Shown here: piece after piece, positions 1-7,133 of the stretch | Numbering within the stretch: the stretch's first letter is position 1 | Layout: every line of letters begins with the position of its first letter | From: an uncultured Eubacteriales bacterium | GTDB lineage: Bacteria > Bacillota > Clostridia > Oscillospirales > Oscillospiraceae | Length of the DNA: 41,384 nt | Direction: 5' to 3' | NCBI GenBank assembly: GCA_900317905.1 | Contig: ONIN01000014.1 | Coordinates: forward strand, 1 to 41,384 | Program-made: the position numbers and the translations under genes | The notes under the pieces: model-generated | What the model was told of the DNA's origin: nothing | The model's input: the letters and a program-made list of their open reading frames with translations, nothing else | Database searches by the model: none

Positions 1-354
1 CCCATGACAGCGCTGGAGGGCAAGGGCATGGCGACGGACACGGCACCGCCCACCGCTTTTGCGGCGGGACAGGGGCGGCCCCGGCGAGGGCGGGCGCGCT
101 TTCCCCCGTGCGCGCACGACAGCGACGGGGGCGGCCCTGGCCTGGTGATGGCCCTTCCCCGCGCTGGGCCATCATGGCGGTGCTGTGTTCGGCGTCATGC
201 TTGTCTCGACCCTTGCACCCTGCGCTATGGTGGCCTCCATACACGGAAGGGGCCCAGGCTGTGGCGGCGCATCACCTGGCGACCGTGCGCGGGGCTGTGT
301 GCCAGCGGGGCCACGGACGCTAGCGTTTCTGCGAGTATCGGGGCGGTTCCAGGC
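1..354. other. GC-rich stretch without an assignable gene
   Basis: A reading frame stays open through most of this stretch, but its translation is rich in Arg, Pro, Cys and Gly, matches no family I know and has no convincing ribosome binding site. I read it as non-coding DNA in which high GC removes stop codons. There are local inverted repeats, for example TGATGGCCC at 146-154 facing GGGCCATCA at 166-174. It could be part of a structured RNA or of a gene that begins outside the window. Confidence 0.4.
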
Positions 355-383
355 TTGCATTATTGCGCCCAGGGTGGTATAAT
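355..383 (+). promoter_or_regulatory. Sigma-70-type promoter
   Basis: TTGCAT at 355-360 and a perfect TATAAT at 378-383 are 17 bases apart. No good reading frame follows, so it probably drives a non-coding transcript that starts near 390. Confidence 0.6.
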
Positions 384-389
384 GGTAGC

Positions 390-528
390 GTGGAAGTGTA
401 GGCATTCGCATCCCCCCTACACTGTGATCGGAGCGGCTTTACAATTTCATATCTTGCCAGGTCATGCTCTCAGCCTCCATAGTGATTACTCCAGCCGCTC
501 CACTTGCCCCGGTACATCTGTGCCGGGG
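390..528 (+). ncRNA. Possible small structured RNA
   Basis: The stretch follows a strong promoter and folds into three hairpins. GTGTAGG at 396-402 pairs with CCTACAC at 416-422. GGAGCGGCT at 430-438 pairs with AGCCGCTCC at 493-501. CCCCGGTACA at 507-516 pairs with TGTGCCGGGG at 519-528; this last one is followed by CTTTGCTGT and could act as a weak terminator. The opposite strand has only a 13-codon frame inside the second hairpin, which might be a remnant of a small toxin-type ORF. I cannot name an RNA family. The transcript is inferred from promoter and folding only. Confidence 0.35.
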
Positions 529-622
529 CTTTGCTGTGCTGTCGCTCCTACCCTGCGCGAATGCGCACCCTGGATGTCGCTCCCCTACGGATTCTCTTTA
601 ACAGAGCGATAAACTAATTTTG

Positions 623-652
623 AACCTCCCGCTGCGGGTGCAGCGGGAGGTT
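623..652 (-). terminator. Hairpin terminator after the ABC permease gene
   Basis: AACCTCCCGCTG at 623-634 pairs with CAGCGGGAGGTT at 641-652, a 12-bp stem just past the stop codon of the minus-strand permease gene. The following T run is short. Confidence 0.65.
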
Positions 653-656
653 GGTT

Positions 657-2441
657 TTATGCGCCGGGGGTGAAGCCGGGAGTCAGCTTGACGCCGTGGG
701 CCGTGAGCCATGCGTTGGTGTTCTCGGTGTCCGTATTGGGCGTGTAGGAGACATACCAGCTGCTGGTGGTGGGGCCTTCGCTAGGCTCGTAGAGGGAGAT
801 CTCGATGGTCGCCTCGTACTGCTTGTCGGCAAGCTCCTTGTCAAAATGCAGTCCCGTCGCACCGAAGGCGTCCTGCATGCAGTCGGGGCGGATGCCGTTT
901 TCATAGAGATCGGCCATGTCGGCGGCGGTCAGGTGCATCTGCTGCCACTCGTCGCTTTCACTGCCTTCGTCGCGCCAGTTGACCCAGGCGTCGGCGATGT
1001 GGTCGGCGTCCACCGGCAGCGGCGGGTTGATCTGGATGTTCTCGGAGCGCAGGGGCTCGCGGTTCAAGGCGTCCTCCACGGTCTTCGCGAAGTCCGCATT
1101 GTAGGCAAAGGCATACTGCCGCGCCTCGACCTCGCCGTTTTTCAGCAGATAGTTCAGGCTGATGTAGGCGCTCTCCCGCTCGTCCATCTCTTGGATCACG
1201 CCGTTGTCGAAGGCGTCCAGAATGGAACGGTGCAGCTCCTCAACGGCTTCGATGCCCTTCTCAGAGTTCACATAGAAGTTGTCGCCGGCCTGCATCATCA
1301 CGGCGTCCACCTGCTCGGGATCGGGGATCCGGTGGCCGATGCCCGGCCAGTCCAGCCGCAGGCCGCAGACCACCAGACAGCAGACCACAGCCGCCGCCGC
1401 GATGCCGATCCAGTGCTTCTTCTGGAAGACGCGAAGGGATTTCTGAATGATCATCTCGGAGATGAAATAGCCGATGACGGCGCTGACCACCGTGAGGAGC
1501 AGGTGTGTGGGCAGGCTGAACTGCACGTCGCTGACCTCCGCCACGGAGCTCATCATCAGCGGGAGCCCCAGGGCGGCGTAGAAGGTGACGATGTACTTCA
1601 AGACCGGACGCAGCTTCGGGAAGGCCACGGTGTCCTGGGCCCGCTCCATGTGGCGCTTCTGGAACAGGATGCAGGCCAGAACCGTCAGGACCGCGGCCAC
1701 GGCGGTATAGATCCACACCCAGGGCCAGCCGGTGAAGCCCGTTTCCGTGATGTCCGACTTCGTCATCAGCTGCAGGGCCGGGGAGAGCCAGACCAGCCAC
1801 TTTCCGCCGGAGAGGGAGTTGACGCCGAAGACGTAGCTGGAGATGAACCAGCTCAGCAGGGCCCAGAGGATGCCCGCCGCCAGATTCACCAGACCGTACA
1901 GGGCGATGGCCACCAGGAAGTGACCGGTCAGCGTGCAGCAGAAAACCGCGATGGAGTAGAAAATCAGGCACTCAAGAGCGCTGACGGCAAAGACCTCCAG
2001 CACGATGGAGAAGGTCACCGCGTGGTGGGCAGCCTGGACAGCCAGAATGGCGATGGCCGTCACCAGCAGGGACGAAAGCAGCATCACCGCGCCCGCCAGA
2101 TAGTGCTGCAGGAAAACGCTGCTGCGCTTGGTGGGGATGGAACTCATGAGCCCCGTCAGCTTCGTGGAAAACAGGAAATCGAAGCTGGCGACGGCGGCCA
2201 GGATGCCCGCCACCGCGGTGTAGAGCGGCATCTTTCTGAGGGTATCATAGACGTTGGCGCCGCTGGCCTCCAGCAGCTCCTTCGCGGGGATGTGCTGGCT
2301 CTCCAGATAGCTCAGGGTGCTGCCCAGAGCCACCGGGCCCAGGAAGGTCATGATCACGAAGATGATGACCCACAGGGGCCAATAGCGGCTCAGGCACCGC
2401 TTGAACAGGGTCAGATTAGAGAAGGATGTCTTTGACTGCAT
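657..2441 (-). CDS. ABC-2 type transporter permease (YtrC/D-like)
   Basis: This is the membrane subunit of an exporter-type ABC system, 594 aa from the ATG at 2441. That start has GGGAGG 8 bases upstream; a GTG three codons earlier overlaps the Shine-Dalgarno and is less likely. The N-terminal half has several membrane segments (around residues 20-45, 60-80, 100-180 and 200-270). Another pair lies near 300-345, followed by a TM-anchored C-terminal half of about 230 residues that looks soluble and probably faces outside. The gene overlaps the ATPase gene by 26 bases and is last in a gntR-ATPase-permease operon. The substrate is unknown. Related YtrA-controlled systems respond to cell-envelope stress or antibiotics, which is inference here. 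Confidence 0.8.
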   Translation of the reverse strand: MQSKTSFSNLTLFKRCLSRYWPLWVIIFVIMTFLGPVALGSTLSYLESQHIPAKELLEASGANVYDTLRKMPLYTAVAGILAAVASFDFLFSTKLTGLMSSIPTKRSSVFLQHYLAGAVMLLSSLLVTAIAILAVQAAHHAVTFSIVLEVFAVSALECLIFYSIAVFCCTLTGHFLVAIALYGLVNLAAGILWALLSWFISSYVFGVNSLSGGKWLVWLSPALQLMTKSDITETGFTGWPWVWIYTAVAAVLTVLACILFQKRHMERAQDTVAFPKLRPVLKYIVTFYAALGLPLMMSSVAEVSDVQFSLPTHLLLTVVSAVIGYFISEMIIQKSLRVFQKKHWIGIAAAAVVCCLVVCGLRLDWPGIGHRIPDPEQVDAVMMQAGDNFYVNSEKGIEAVEELHRSILDAFDNGVIQEMDERESAYISLNYLLKNGEVEARQYAFAYNADFAKTVEDALNREPLRSENIQINPPLPVDADHIADAWVNWRDEGSESDEWQQMHLTAADMADLYENGIRPDCMQDAFGATGLHFDKELADKQYEATIEISLYEPSEGPTTSSWYVSYTPNTDTENTNAWLTAHGVKLTPGFTPGA

Positions 2442-3309
2442 AGTCCGCACCTCCCAGCTCGTAGATAAAGATTTCTTCCAGACTCAGCGGCATGAAGTCC
2501 ATGTACTGCGGATTCGCCGCGTTTAAGTAAGCCGCCAGGGTGTCGGTGTTGCCCCGGAGGATCATGGTGTGCATGCGGCCGGTGGCGCTGTCGTGGAGAA
2601 TGTTCAGATCCTTCGGCAGCTCGCGGCCCTCGGGGAAGGCGATCATCACCTTCACGATGTTCTCCTGCAGGTCGTTGAGATTCCGCTCCAGCAGGATCTT
2701 GCCGCGGTCCAGGATGCCCACATGGTCGCAGACGTCCTCCAGCTCTCTCAGGTTGTGGCTGGAGACCAGCACCGTGGTGCCCCGGTCCGCCACGTCCGCC
2801 ATGACGATGCTCCAGACCTGCCGCCGCATGACCGGGTCGAGACCGTCCACCGGCTCGTCCAGGATCAGCACCTCCGGCGCGAGGCTCATGGCCAGCCAGA
2901 AGGCCGCCTGCTTCTGCATGCCCTTGGAGAATCTGCGGATGGGCTGCTTCTCGTTCAGATCAAAGGCGGAGCGGAGCTTTTCGTAGCGCTCCTGGCTGAA
3001 GCTGGGATAGAGTCCCTGATAGAACTTCTTCATGTCCCGGATGGAAGCGCTGTTGAAGTAGAACACGTCGTCCGGGATGTAGGCGATGCGCGCCTTGGCC
3101 GCCGGGTTTTCATAGATCGGCGCGCCGTCCAGGGTGATCTCGCCGCTGTCCTGCCGGTAGATGCCGGTCAGATGGCGGATGATGGTGCTCTTGCCCGCGC
3201 CGTTGGGGCCCACGAGACCGTAGACCGCGCCGGTGGGCACCGTCATGGTGAGACCGTCCAGAGCGCGAAAGCCGTCAAAGGTTTTCACCACATCTTTTAC
3301 TTGGATCAT
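2416..3309 (-). CDS. ABC transporter ATP-binding protein (YtrB-like)
   Basis: This is the ATPase that powers the neighbouring ABC-2 permease, 297 aa. It shows Walker A GPNGAGKST near residues 35-43, a diverged signature region RFSKGMQKQAAF near 127-138, Walker B VLILDEPVDGLDP near 147-159 and the H-loop SSHN near 183. The diverged signature (FSKGMQKQ instead of LSGGQ) is typical of the YtrB/YhcG-like group next to GntR regulators. The ATG overlaps the gntR stop as ATGA (3306-3309), so the two genes are translationally coupled. Confidence 0.9.
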   Translation of the reverse strand: MIQVKDVVKTFDGFRALDGLTMTVPTGAVYGLVGPNGAGKSTIIRHLTGIYRQDSGEITLDGAPIYENPAAKARIAYIPDDVFYFNSASIRDMKKFYQGLYPSFSQERYEKLRSAFDLNEKQPIRRFSKGMQKQAAFWLAMSLAPEVLILDEPVDGLDPVMRRQVWSIVMADVADRGTTVLVSSHNLRELEDVCDHVGILDRGKILLERNLNDLQENIVKVMIAFPEGRELPKDLNILHDSATGRMHTMILRGNTDTLAAYLNAANPQYMDFMPLSLEEIFIYELGGADYAVKDILL

Positions 3310-3680
3310 TTGTCTTCTCCTTCCTCGCCGATGCGGCTGCGCAGGCTCTCGGCCTTGACGCCCAGATACCGCAGCTCCTTCACCAGCTCGTCAAACTGCC
3401 GCAGCAGGGTCTGCTTCCGCTGGCTGTCCGCCGCCGGAGGCTCCATGGCGAAGCTGCCCTTCCCTGCCACCGAGCTGATGTACCCCTCCTGCTCCAGGGT
3501 CCGGTAGGCACGCTGGATGGTGTTGGGGTTGATGCTCAGCTGCTGGGCCAGCTCTCTGACCGAGGGGAGCTTCTCTCCCGGCGGGAGCGCCCCGGTCATG
3601 ATGAGCTTTCGAAGCCCGTCGCAGACCTGCTCATAGATCGGCCGCGCATCCCGATAGTTGATCGTGACCGTATGAACCAC
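3306..3680 (-). CDS. GntR family regulator, YtrA subfamily
   Basis: This is a short GntR-type repressor, about 124 aa. The N-terminal winged helix includes the typical PIYEQV, LPPGEKLPSVRELA and INPNTIQRAY segments (roughly residues 10-75). A short helical tail replaces the large effector domain, as in YtrA. It is the first gene of the ABC exporter operon and probably represses it. The frame is open far upstream, but the promoter and a palindrome lie at 3700-3755, so the start must be downstream of them. GTG at 3680 is my choice; its AAAGG site is only 2-3 bases away, so TTG at 3692 is an alternative. Confidence 0.85.
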   Translation of the reverse strand: MVHTVTINYRDARPIYEQVCDGLRKLIMTGALPPGEKLPSVRELAQQLSINPNTIQRAYRTLEQEGYISSVAGKGSFAMEPPAADSQRKQTLLRQFDELVKELRYLGVKAESLRSRIGEEGEDK

Positions 3681-3699
3681 TTCCTTTCGCAACTGTGTG

Positions 3700-3755
3700 A
3701 ACTGTATTAGCTGTGTTAGTACAGTTAAGATAGCATAGAAAACCCCCGCTGTCAA
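3700..3755 (-). promoter_or_regulatory. Promoter and palindromic operator of the gntR-ABC operon
   Basis: On the minus strand, TTGACA (3755-3750) and TATCTT (3732-3727) are separated by 17 bases. Just downstream, at the expected transcription start, is a palindrome with 7-base arms AACTGTA (3700-3706) and TACAGTT (3720-3726) and a 13-base centre. Its position fits autorepression by the GntR protein. Confidence 0.7.
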
Positions 3756-3769
3756 CAGGAACAGCGGGG
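3744..3769 (-). terminator. Terminator after the ferredoxin gene
   Basis: CCCCGCTGT (3744-3752) faces ACAGCGGGG (3761-3769), and on the minus strand the stem is followed by GGTTTTC. The -35 box of the gntR promoter lies inside this hairpin, so the terminator and the next promoter share sequence. Confidence 0.7.
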
Positions 3770-3804
3770 ATTCATAAAAACTTAAGGATTCCGACAGGGG
3801 ACGT

Positions 3805-4035
3805 TCAGGATTCTGCCGCCACCTTGCTTCTGACGATCTCCTTCGGCAGCATGGTGATGGCGTGGATCGTGCAGTCGGCGGCGCAGATGCCGCAGCCCAC
3901 GCAGTTTTCGTAGCCCACCCGGATCTGCTTTTGCTCATATTGAATGGTATTCACCGGGCAGACGCCCCGGCAGAAGCCGCAGTTGGTGCACACATCTCTT
4001 AAGATATACGGCCGCACCGTCCGCCAGAGTCCCAT
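3805..4035 (-). CDS. Small 2x[4Fe-4S] ferredoxin
   Basis: This is a 76-aa electron carrier with two cluster motifs: CTNCGFCRGVCP (Cys 16, 19, 22, 26) and CVGCGICAADC (Cys 45, 48, 51, 55). The second motif lacks the usual proline after the last cysteine. The start at 4035 is preceded by AAGGGGTGAGG; a longer frame beginning at 4107 lies inside the promoter and is rejected. The gene is monocistronic, with its own promoter (4079-4107) and terminator. Low-potential reactions encoded nearby (hydrogenase, hydroxyacyl-CoA dehydratase activation) need such carriers, but a specific partner cannot be deduced. Confidence 0.85.
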   Translation of the reverse strand: MGLWRTVRPYILRDVCTNCGFCRGVCPVNTIQYEQKQIRVGYENCVGCGICAADCTIHAITMLPKEIVRSKVAAES

Positions 4036-4078
4036 GGCCCTCACCCCTTTATTTCCGGAAATTTGATTTGATTGTTCT

Positions 4079-4107
4079 ATTATATTGGAAAACGGGAGAT
4101 CGGTCAA
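4079..4107 (-). promoter_or_regulatory. Promoter of the ferredoxin gene
   Basis: On the minus strand, TTGACC (4107-4102) and a perfect TATAAT (4084-4079) are separated by 17 bases, about 45 bases before the start codon. Confidence 0.75.
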
Positions 4108-4127
4108 TATCCGGAATCTGCGATTTG

Positions 4128-4377
4128 AAATTGGAGTTTAGCGAGCAGTCGGATGTTGTGAAAACCTAAAAAAGAATGTCATTGCGAGGAGCGAAGCGAC
4201 GTGGCAATCCGCATCCCCCGGCGGCGGACTAGAATCCAGCAGAACGTTGAAAACAAACGAATTCGCCCAACATTTTGCAAATAAACAGTCTGTACTGCAA
4301 GAGAACGGATTGCCACACCAGTCTGCGGACTGGTTCGCAATGACAAGATTTTTACTCTGCTCGATAAACTGGAATTT
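4128..4377. repeat. MITE-like repeat, copy 1
   Basis: The element is about 250 bp, with 21-base imperfect inverted ends at 4128-4148 and 4357-4377 (18 of 21 match; core AAATTSSAGTTTA). A second inverted pair lies inside: GTCATTGCGA (4178-4187) and TCGCAATGAC (4335-4344). The right-hand ~50 bases are nearly the same as in the copy at 31.2 kb. It codes for nothing convincing. Confidence 0.75.
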
Positions 4378-4400
4378 GATGCACAAATACACGCATCCAT

Positions 4401-4436
4401 TTAAAAAACAACAGACCCGCCGAAATGACGGGTCTG
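4401..4436 (-). terminator. Terminator of the SCIFF gene
   Basis: CAGACCCG (4412-4419) pairs with CGGGTCTG (4429-4436). On the minus strand the stem is followed by TTGTTTTTTAA, a good intrinsic terminator 18 bases after the stop codon. Confidence 0.85.
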
Positions 4437-4453
4437 ATTGATTCGGTTTTTGC

Positions 4454-4600
4454 TTACTTGTCAGCGTGCTCGCACTTCTGGTTGGCGATGCCGCAGCTGG
4501 TCTTGCAGGCGGACTGGCAAGAGGTCTGGCACTCGCCGCAGCCGCCGTTCTTGGCGCTGTCGCAGAGATTGCGGGTGTTCAGGGTCACGATATGCTCCAT
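4454..4600 (-). CDS. scfA: SCIFF peptide precursor (six-cysteine ranthipeptide)
   Basis: This 48-aa peptide begins MEHIVTLNTRNLC and has cysteines at 13, 21, 24, 28, 32, 36 and 43 with the NGGCGECQTSCQSACKTSC core of the SCIFF family. SCIFF peptides are nearly universal in Clostridia. Their radical SAM/SPASM maturase (ScfB) installs Cys-to-Thr thioether links, and the cell function is not settled. AGGAGG-type Shine-Dalgarno (TGGAGGAA) sits before the ATG, and the gene has its own promoter and terminator. Usually scfB follows directly; here the next gene downstream is a ferredoxin, and no radical SAM gene is seen in the window. Confidence 0.95.
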   Translation of the reverse strand: MEHIVTLNTRNLCDSAKNGGCGECQTSCQSACKTSCGIANQKCEHADK

Positions 4601-4635
4601 GGTAGGTTCCTCCATTAGTATTGATTACAATGCAA

Positions 4636-4664
4636 TATATACCACATTCTTCATTGGAAGTCAA
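4636..4664 (-). promoter_or_regulatory. Promoter of scfA
   Basis: On the minus strand, TTGACT (4664-4659) and TATATA (4641-4636) are separated by 17 bases, 36 bases before the scfA start codon. Confidence 0.7.
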
Positions 4665-4714
4665 GCAGCACCGCCCTTTTGGACAGGTTTTGCCTTTCGG
4701 GCATAAAATACGCA

Positions 4715-4743
4715 TTGACATGACAGTCAAATTCTGTTAGAAT
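4715..4743 (+). promoter_or_regulatory. Promoter of the pot operon leader RNA
   Basis: A consensus TTGACA (4715-4720) and TAGAAT (4738-4743) are separated by 17 bases. It is the only good promoter seen before potA, about 400 bases upstream of that gene. Confidence 0.75.
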
Positions 4744-4749
4744 AAGTCA

Positions 4750-5117
4750 TCTCAATCTGAAAGTCTTAATCCGATTTATAAGAGTCTTTCTGAAGCAAGA
4801 TGCGACCGCTCCTTTTGGAGCCAAGGCCACACGGACAGCCGGGTCGAATGCCGAATACCGCAGCGCGGTGGCAACTTCTGTTGCCTTATTGATGGAGTTA
4901 AAAGCTCAAGTTTTATAAGTTGGTCACTTAAAACCGGCGGACCTCGCGGTCTGCAAACTTGTGAACTGGTCAATAAGAGTAGTAAAAGTATCTATGCTAT
5001 ATAGACTCTCAACGACTGAATCGGATATTTCTATACCTGCCGTGGGATTTTTCCATGGTGGGAATCGGGATGTATCTGTGCACAAGTCACAGCCGCGGGC
5101 TGTGGCTTTTTTCTTTT
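4750..5117 (+). ncRNA. Structured leader RNA upstream of potABCD, family not recognised
   Basis: The region between promoter and potA has no good ORF but a clear fold. A long-range closing helix pairs 4769-4776 with 5019-5026 (8 bp) and 4781-4787 with 5003-5009 (7 bp). Inside are GCTCC/GGAGC (4808-4821) within CGACC/GGTCG (4803-4807 with 4842-4846). GGCAAC pairs with GTTGCC (4870-4885). A compound hairpin pairs 4907-4913 with 4955-4961 and encloses 4937-4943 with 4948-4954. AGAGT at 4976-4980 can compete with 4781-4787 for the same partner. A terminator follows, so this could be a riboswitch-type leader or a free ncRNA. I do not recognise tmRNA, SRP, RNase P, 6S, T-box or a common riboswitch in it. 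Confidence 0.65.
5088..5117 (+). terminator. Intrinsic terminator between leader RNA and potA
   Basis: CACAGCC (5088-5094) pairs with GGCTGTG (5098-5104), followed by GCTTTTTTCTTTT. It lies 28 bases before the potA start, so transport genes are expressed only by readthrough or antitermination unless a cryptic promoter exists. Confidence 0.85.
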
Positions 5118-5144
5118 GTCAAACTGCGCGGAGAGGAATTGGGA

Positions 5145-6263
5145 ATGAAAAAAATCATCGAACTGCGCGGCATCAGCAAAGCCTATGACGGCGAAACGGT
5201 GCTGGACCACATCAACCTCGACATCTACGACAACGAGTTTCTGACGCTGCTGGGCCCCTCCGGCTGCGGCAAGACCACCACGCTGCGGATGATCGGCGGC
5301 TTTGAGCAGCCGGACGAGGGCGACGTGATGTTCCTGGGGGAGCGGATCAACGATCTGCCGCCCCACAAGCGGAACGTGAACACCGTGTTTCAGAAGTACG
5401 CGCTCTTCCCCCATCTGAACGTGTTCGACAACGTGGCGTTCCCCCTGAAGGAGCGCAAGGTGCCGAAGGATGAGATCGAGCAGAAGGTCACCGAGATGCT
5501 GAAGCTGGTGAAGCTCTCCGGCTTCGAAAAGCGCAACGTCACTCGTCTCTCCGGCGGCCAGCAGCAGCGTGTCGCCATCGCGAGAGCGTTGGTGAACCAC
5601 CCCCAGGTGCTGCTTCTGGACGAGCCTCTGGGCGCATTGGATCTGAAGCTGCGGAAGGACATGCAGCAGGAGCTGAAGAACATCCAGAAGGCCACCGGCA
5701 TCACCTTCGTCTTCGTCACCCACGACCAGGAGGAAGCTCTCAGCATGTCGGACACCATCGTGGTCATGAGCGAGGGCCGCATCCAGCAGATCGGCACCCC
5801 GACGCATATTTACAACGAGCCCCAGAACGCCTTCGTGGCGGACTTCATCGGCGAAAGCAACATCGTCGACGGCGTCATGCGGGAGGATTACAAGGTCACC
5901 TTCTCCGGCCACACCTTCGAGTGCGTGGACAAGGGCTTTGAAAAGAATGAGCCGGTGGACGTGGTGGTGCGCCCCGAGGACGTGGACATCGTGCCGCTGG
6001 AAAAGGGCATGCTCCGGGGTCTCGTGACCAGCGTGACCTTCATGGGCGTCCACTATGAGATCATCATCGACATCGGCGGCTTCAAGTGGATGATCCAGAC
6101 CACGGACTTCGTGGCCGAGGGCGAGCAGGTGGGTCTCTATATCGAGCCCGACGCCATCCACATCATGAAGAAATCCGAGTATTCCGGCATGTTCGGCGAC
6201 TACTCCTCCTTCAGCATGGAGCTGGACGAGCTCTCCGACGCGGAAAGCGAGGATGCCGAATGA
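5145..6263 (+). CDS. potA: Spermidine/putrescine ABC transporter ATPase PotA
   Basis: This is the ATPase subunit of the polyamine importer, 372 aa. Walker [10 protein letters not shown] lies near residues 40-48, signature LSGGQQQR near 137-144, Walker [12 protein letters not shown] near 157-167 and the H-loop THDQEEA near 192-198. A C-terminal TOBE-type domain (about 240-350) is followed by an acidic tail. The start at 5145 follows GAGAGGAATTGGGA; an upstream in-frame start at 5055 lies before the terminator and is rejected. It is the first gene of a tightly packed operon, with its stop overlapping the potB start as ATGA. Confidence 0.95.
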   Translation: MKKIIELRGISKAYDGETVLDHINLDIYDNEFLTLLGPSGCGKTTTLRMIGGFEQPDEGDVMFLGERINDLPPHKRNVNTVFQKYALFPHLNVFDNVAFPLKERKVPKDEIEQKVTEMLKLVKLSGFEKRNVTRLSGGQQQRVAIARALVNHPQVLLLDEPLGALDLKLRKDMQQELKNIQKATGITFVFVTHDQEEALSMSDTIVVMSEGRIQQIGTPTHIYNEPQNAFVADFIGESNIVDGVMREDYKVTFSGHTFECVDKGFEKNEPVDVVVRPEDVDIVPLEKGMLRGLVTSVTFMGVHYEIIIDIGGFKWMIQTTDFVAEGEQVGLYIEPDAIHIMKKSEYSGMFGDYSSFSMELDELSDAESEDAE

Positions 6264-7132
6264 AGCGCCGGGGCAATCTCGCGGCGCGCTGGAGTCTCGC
6301 GCCGTACAGCGCCTGGGCGCTGCTGTTTATTCTGGTGCCGCTGGTGTTCGTGGCCTACTACGCCTTCACCGACACCGACATGCACTTCACCTTCGACAAC
6401 ATCCGGAAGTTCTTCACCGCCACCAGCACCGTCACCGGTGACAACGGCGAGACCCTGCAGATCCGCACCTACATGGTGATCTTCTGGCGGTCGGTGAAGC
6501 TGGCCGTCATCTCCACCATCGTGTGCCTGCTGATGGGCTACCCCATCGCCTATATCATCGCCCGCGCCACCCCGAAGGTGCAGAAGACCGTCATCACCCT
6601 GATCATGATCCCCATGTGGATGAACTTCCTGATCCGCACCTACGCCTGGATGACCATTCTCCAGGACACGGGCATCCTGAACAATTTCCTCGCCAGCCTC
6701 CATCTGGGCCGCATGCACATCATCGGCACCGAGAGCGCCGTGGTCATCGGCATGGTCTACGACTATCTGCCCTACATGATCCTCCCGATCTATTCCATCA
6801 TGGCGAAGCTGGACTTAAAGCTGCTGGAGGCCGCCCACGATCTGGGCTGCAACGGCATCTCCACCCTGCGTCGGGTGGTGTTCCCCCTGAGTCTGCCGGG
6901 CGTGGTCTCCGGCGTGACCATGGTGCTCATCCCCTCCATCAGCACCTTCTACATCTCTCAGAAGCTGGGCAACGGCAAGTTCTTCCTGATCGGTGACGCC
7001 ATCGAGGGGCAGTATGTGGCCAACAACCTCCACTTTGCCGCCGCCATCGCTTTCATCCTCATGGTGATTCTGCTGATCGCCATGGCGCTGATGAAGCGCT
7101 ACACCGACAAGAGCGTCGCAGGAGGTGTGTGA
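6260..7132 (+). CDS. potB: Spermidine/putrescine ABC transporter permease PotB
   Basis: This is one of the two membrane subunits of the polyamine importer, 290 aa with about six membrane segments, starting around residues 17-37. The EAA loop that contacts PotA reads [25 protein letters not shown]-like near residues 193-217. The start at 6260 overlaps the potA stop. The family (PotB/PotH, binding-protein-dependent transport permease) is clear. PotC is encoded 2 bases downstream. Confidence 0.93.
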   Translation: MKRRGNLAARWSLAPYSAWALLFILVPLVFVAYYAFTDTDMHFTFDNIRKFFTATSTVTGDNGETLQIRTYMVIFWRSVKLAVISTIVCLLMGYPIAYIIARATPKVQKTVITLIMIPMWMNFLIRTYAWMTILQDTGILNNFLASLHLGRMHIIGTESAVVIGMVYDYLPYMILPIYSIMAKLDLKLLEAAHDLGCNGISTLRRVVFPLSLPGVVSGVTMVLIPSISTFYISQKLGNGKFFLIGDAIEGQYVANNLHFAAAIAFILMVILLIAMALMKRYTDKSVAGGV

Positions 7133-7133
7133 G

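Noticed and set aside
4-612. Open frame of about 200 codons on the plus strand
   Set aside because: The translation is Arg/Pro/Cys-rich and unlike any protein family, has no Shine-Dalgarno and runs across a promoter and hairpins. High GC explains the lack of stops.
651-2435. Long plus-strand frame opposite the ABC permease
   Set aside because: Low-complexity His/Gln/Asp-rich antisense shadow with no Shine-Dalgarno; the minus-strand permease overlaps properly with its operon partner.
4750-5117. Leader RNA as tmRNA, RNase P or SRP RNA
   Set aside because: The tRNA-like ends and tag frame of tmRNA, the GAGGAAAGUC core of RNase P and the GGAAGCAGC-type loop of SRP RNA were not found.
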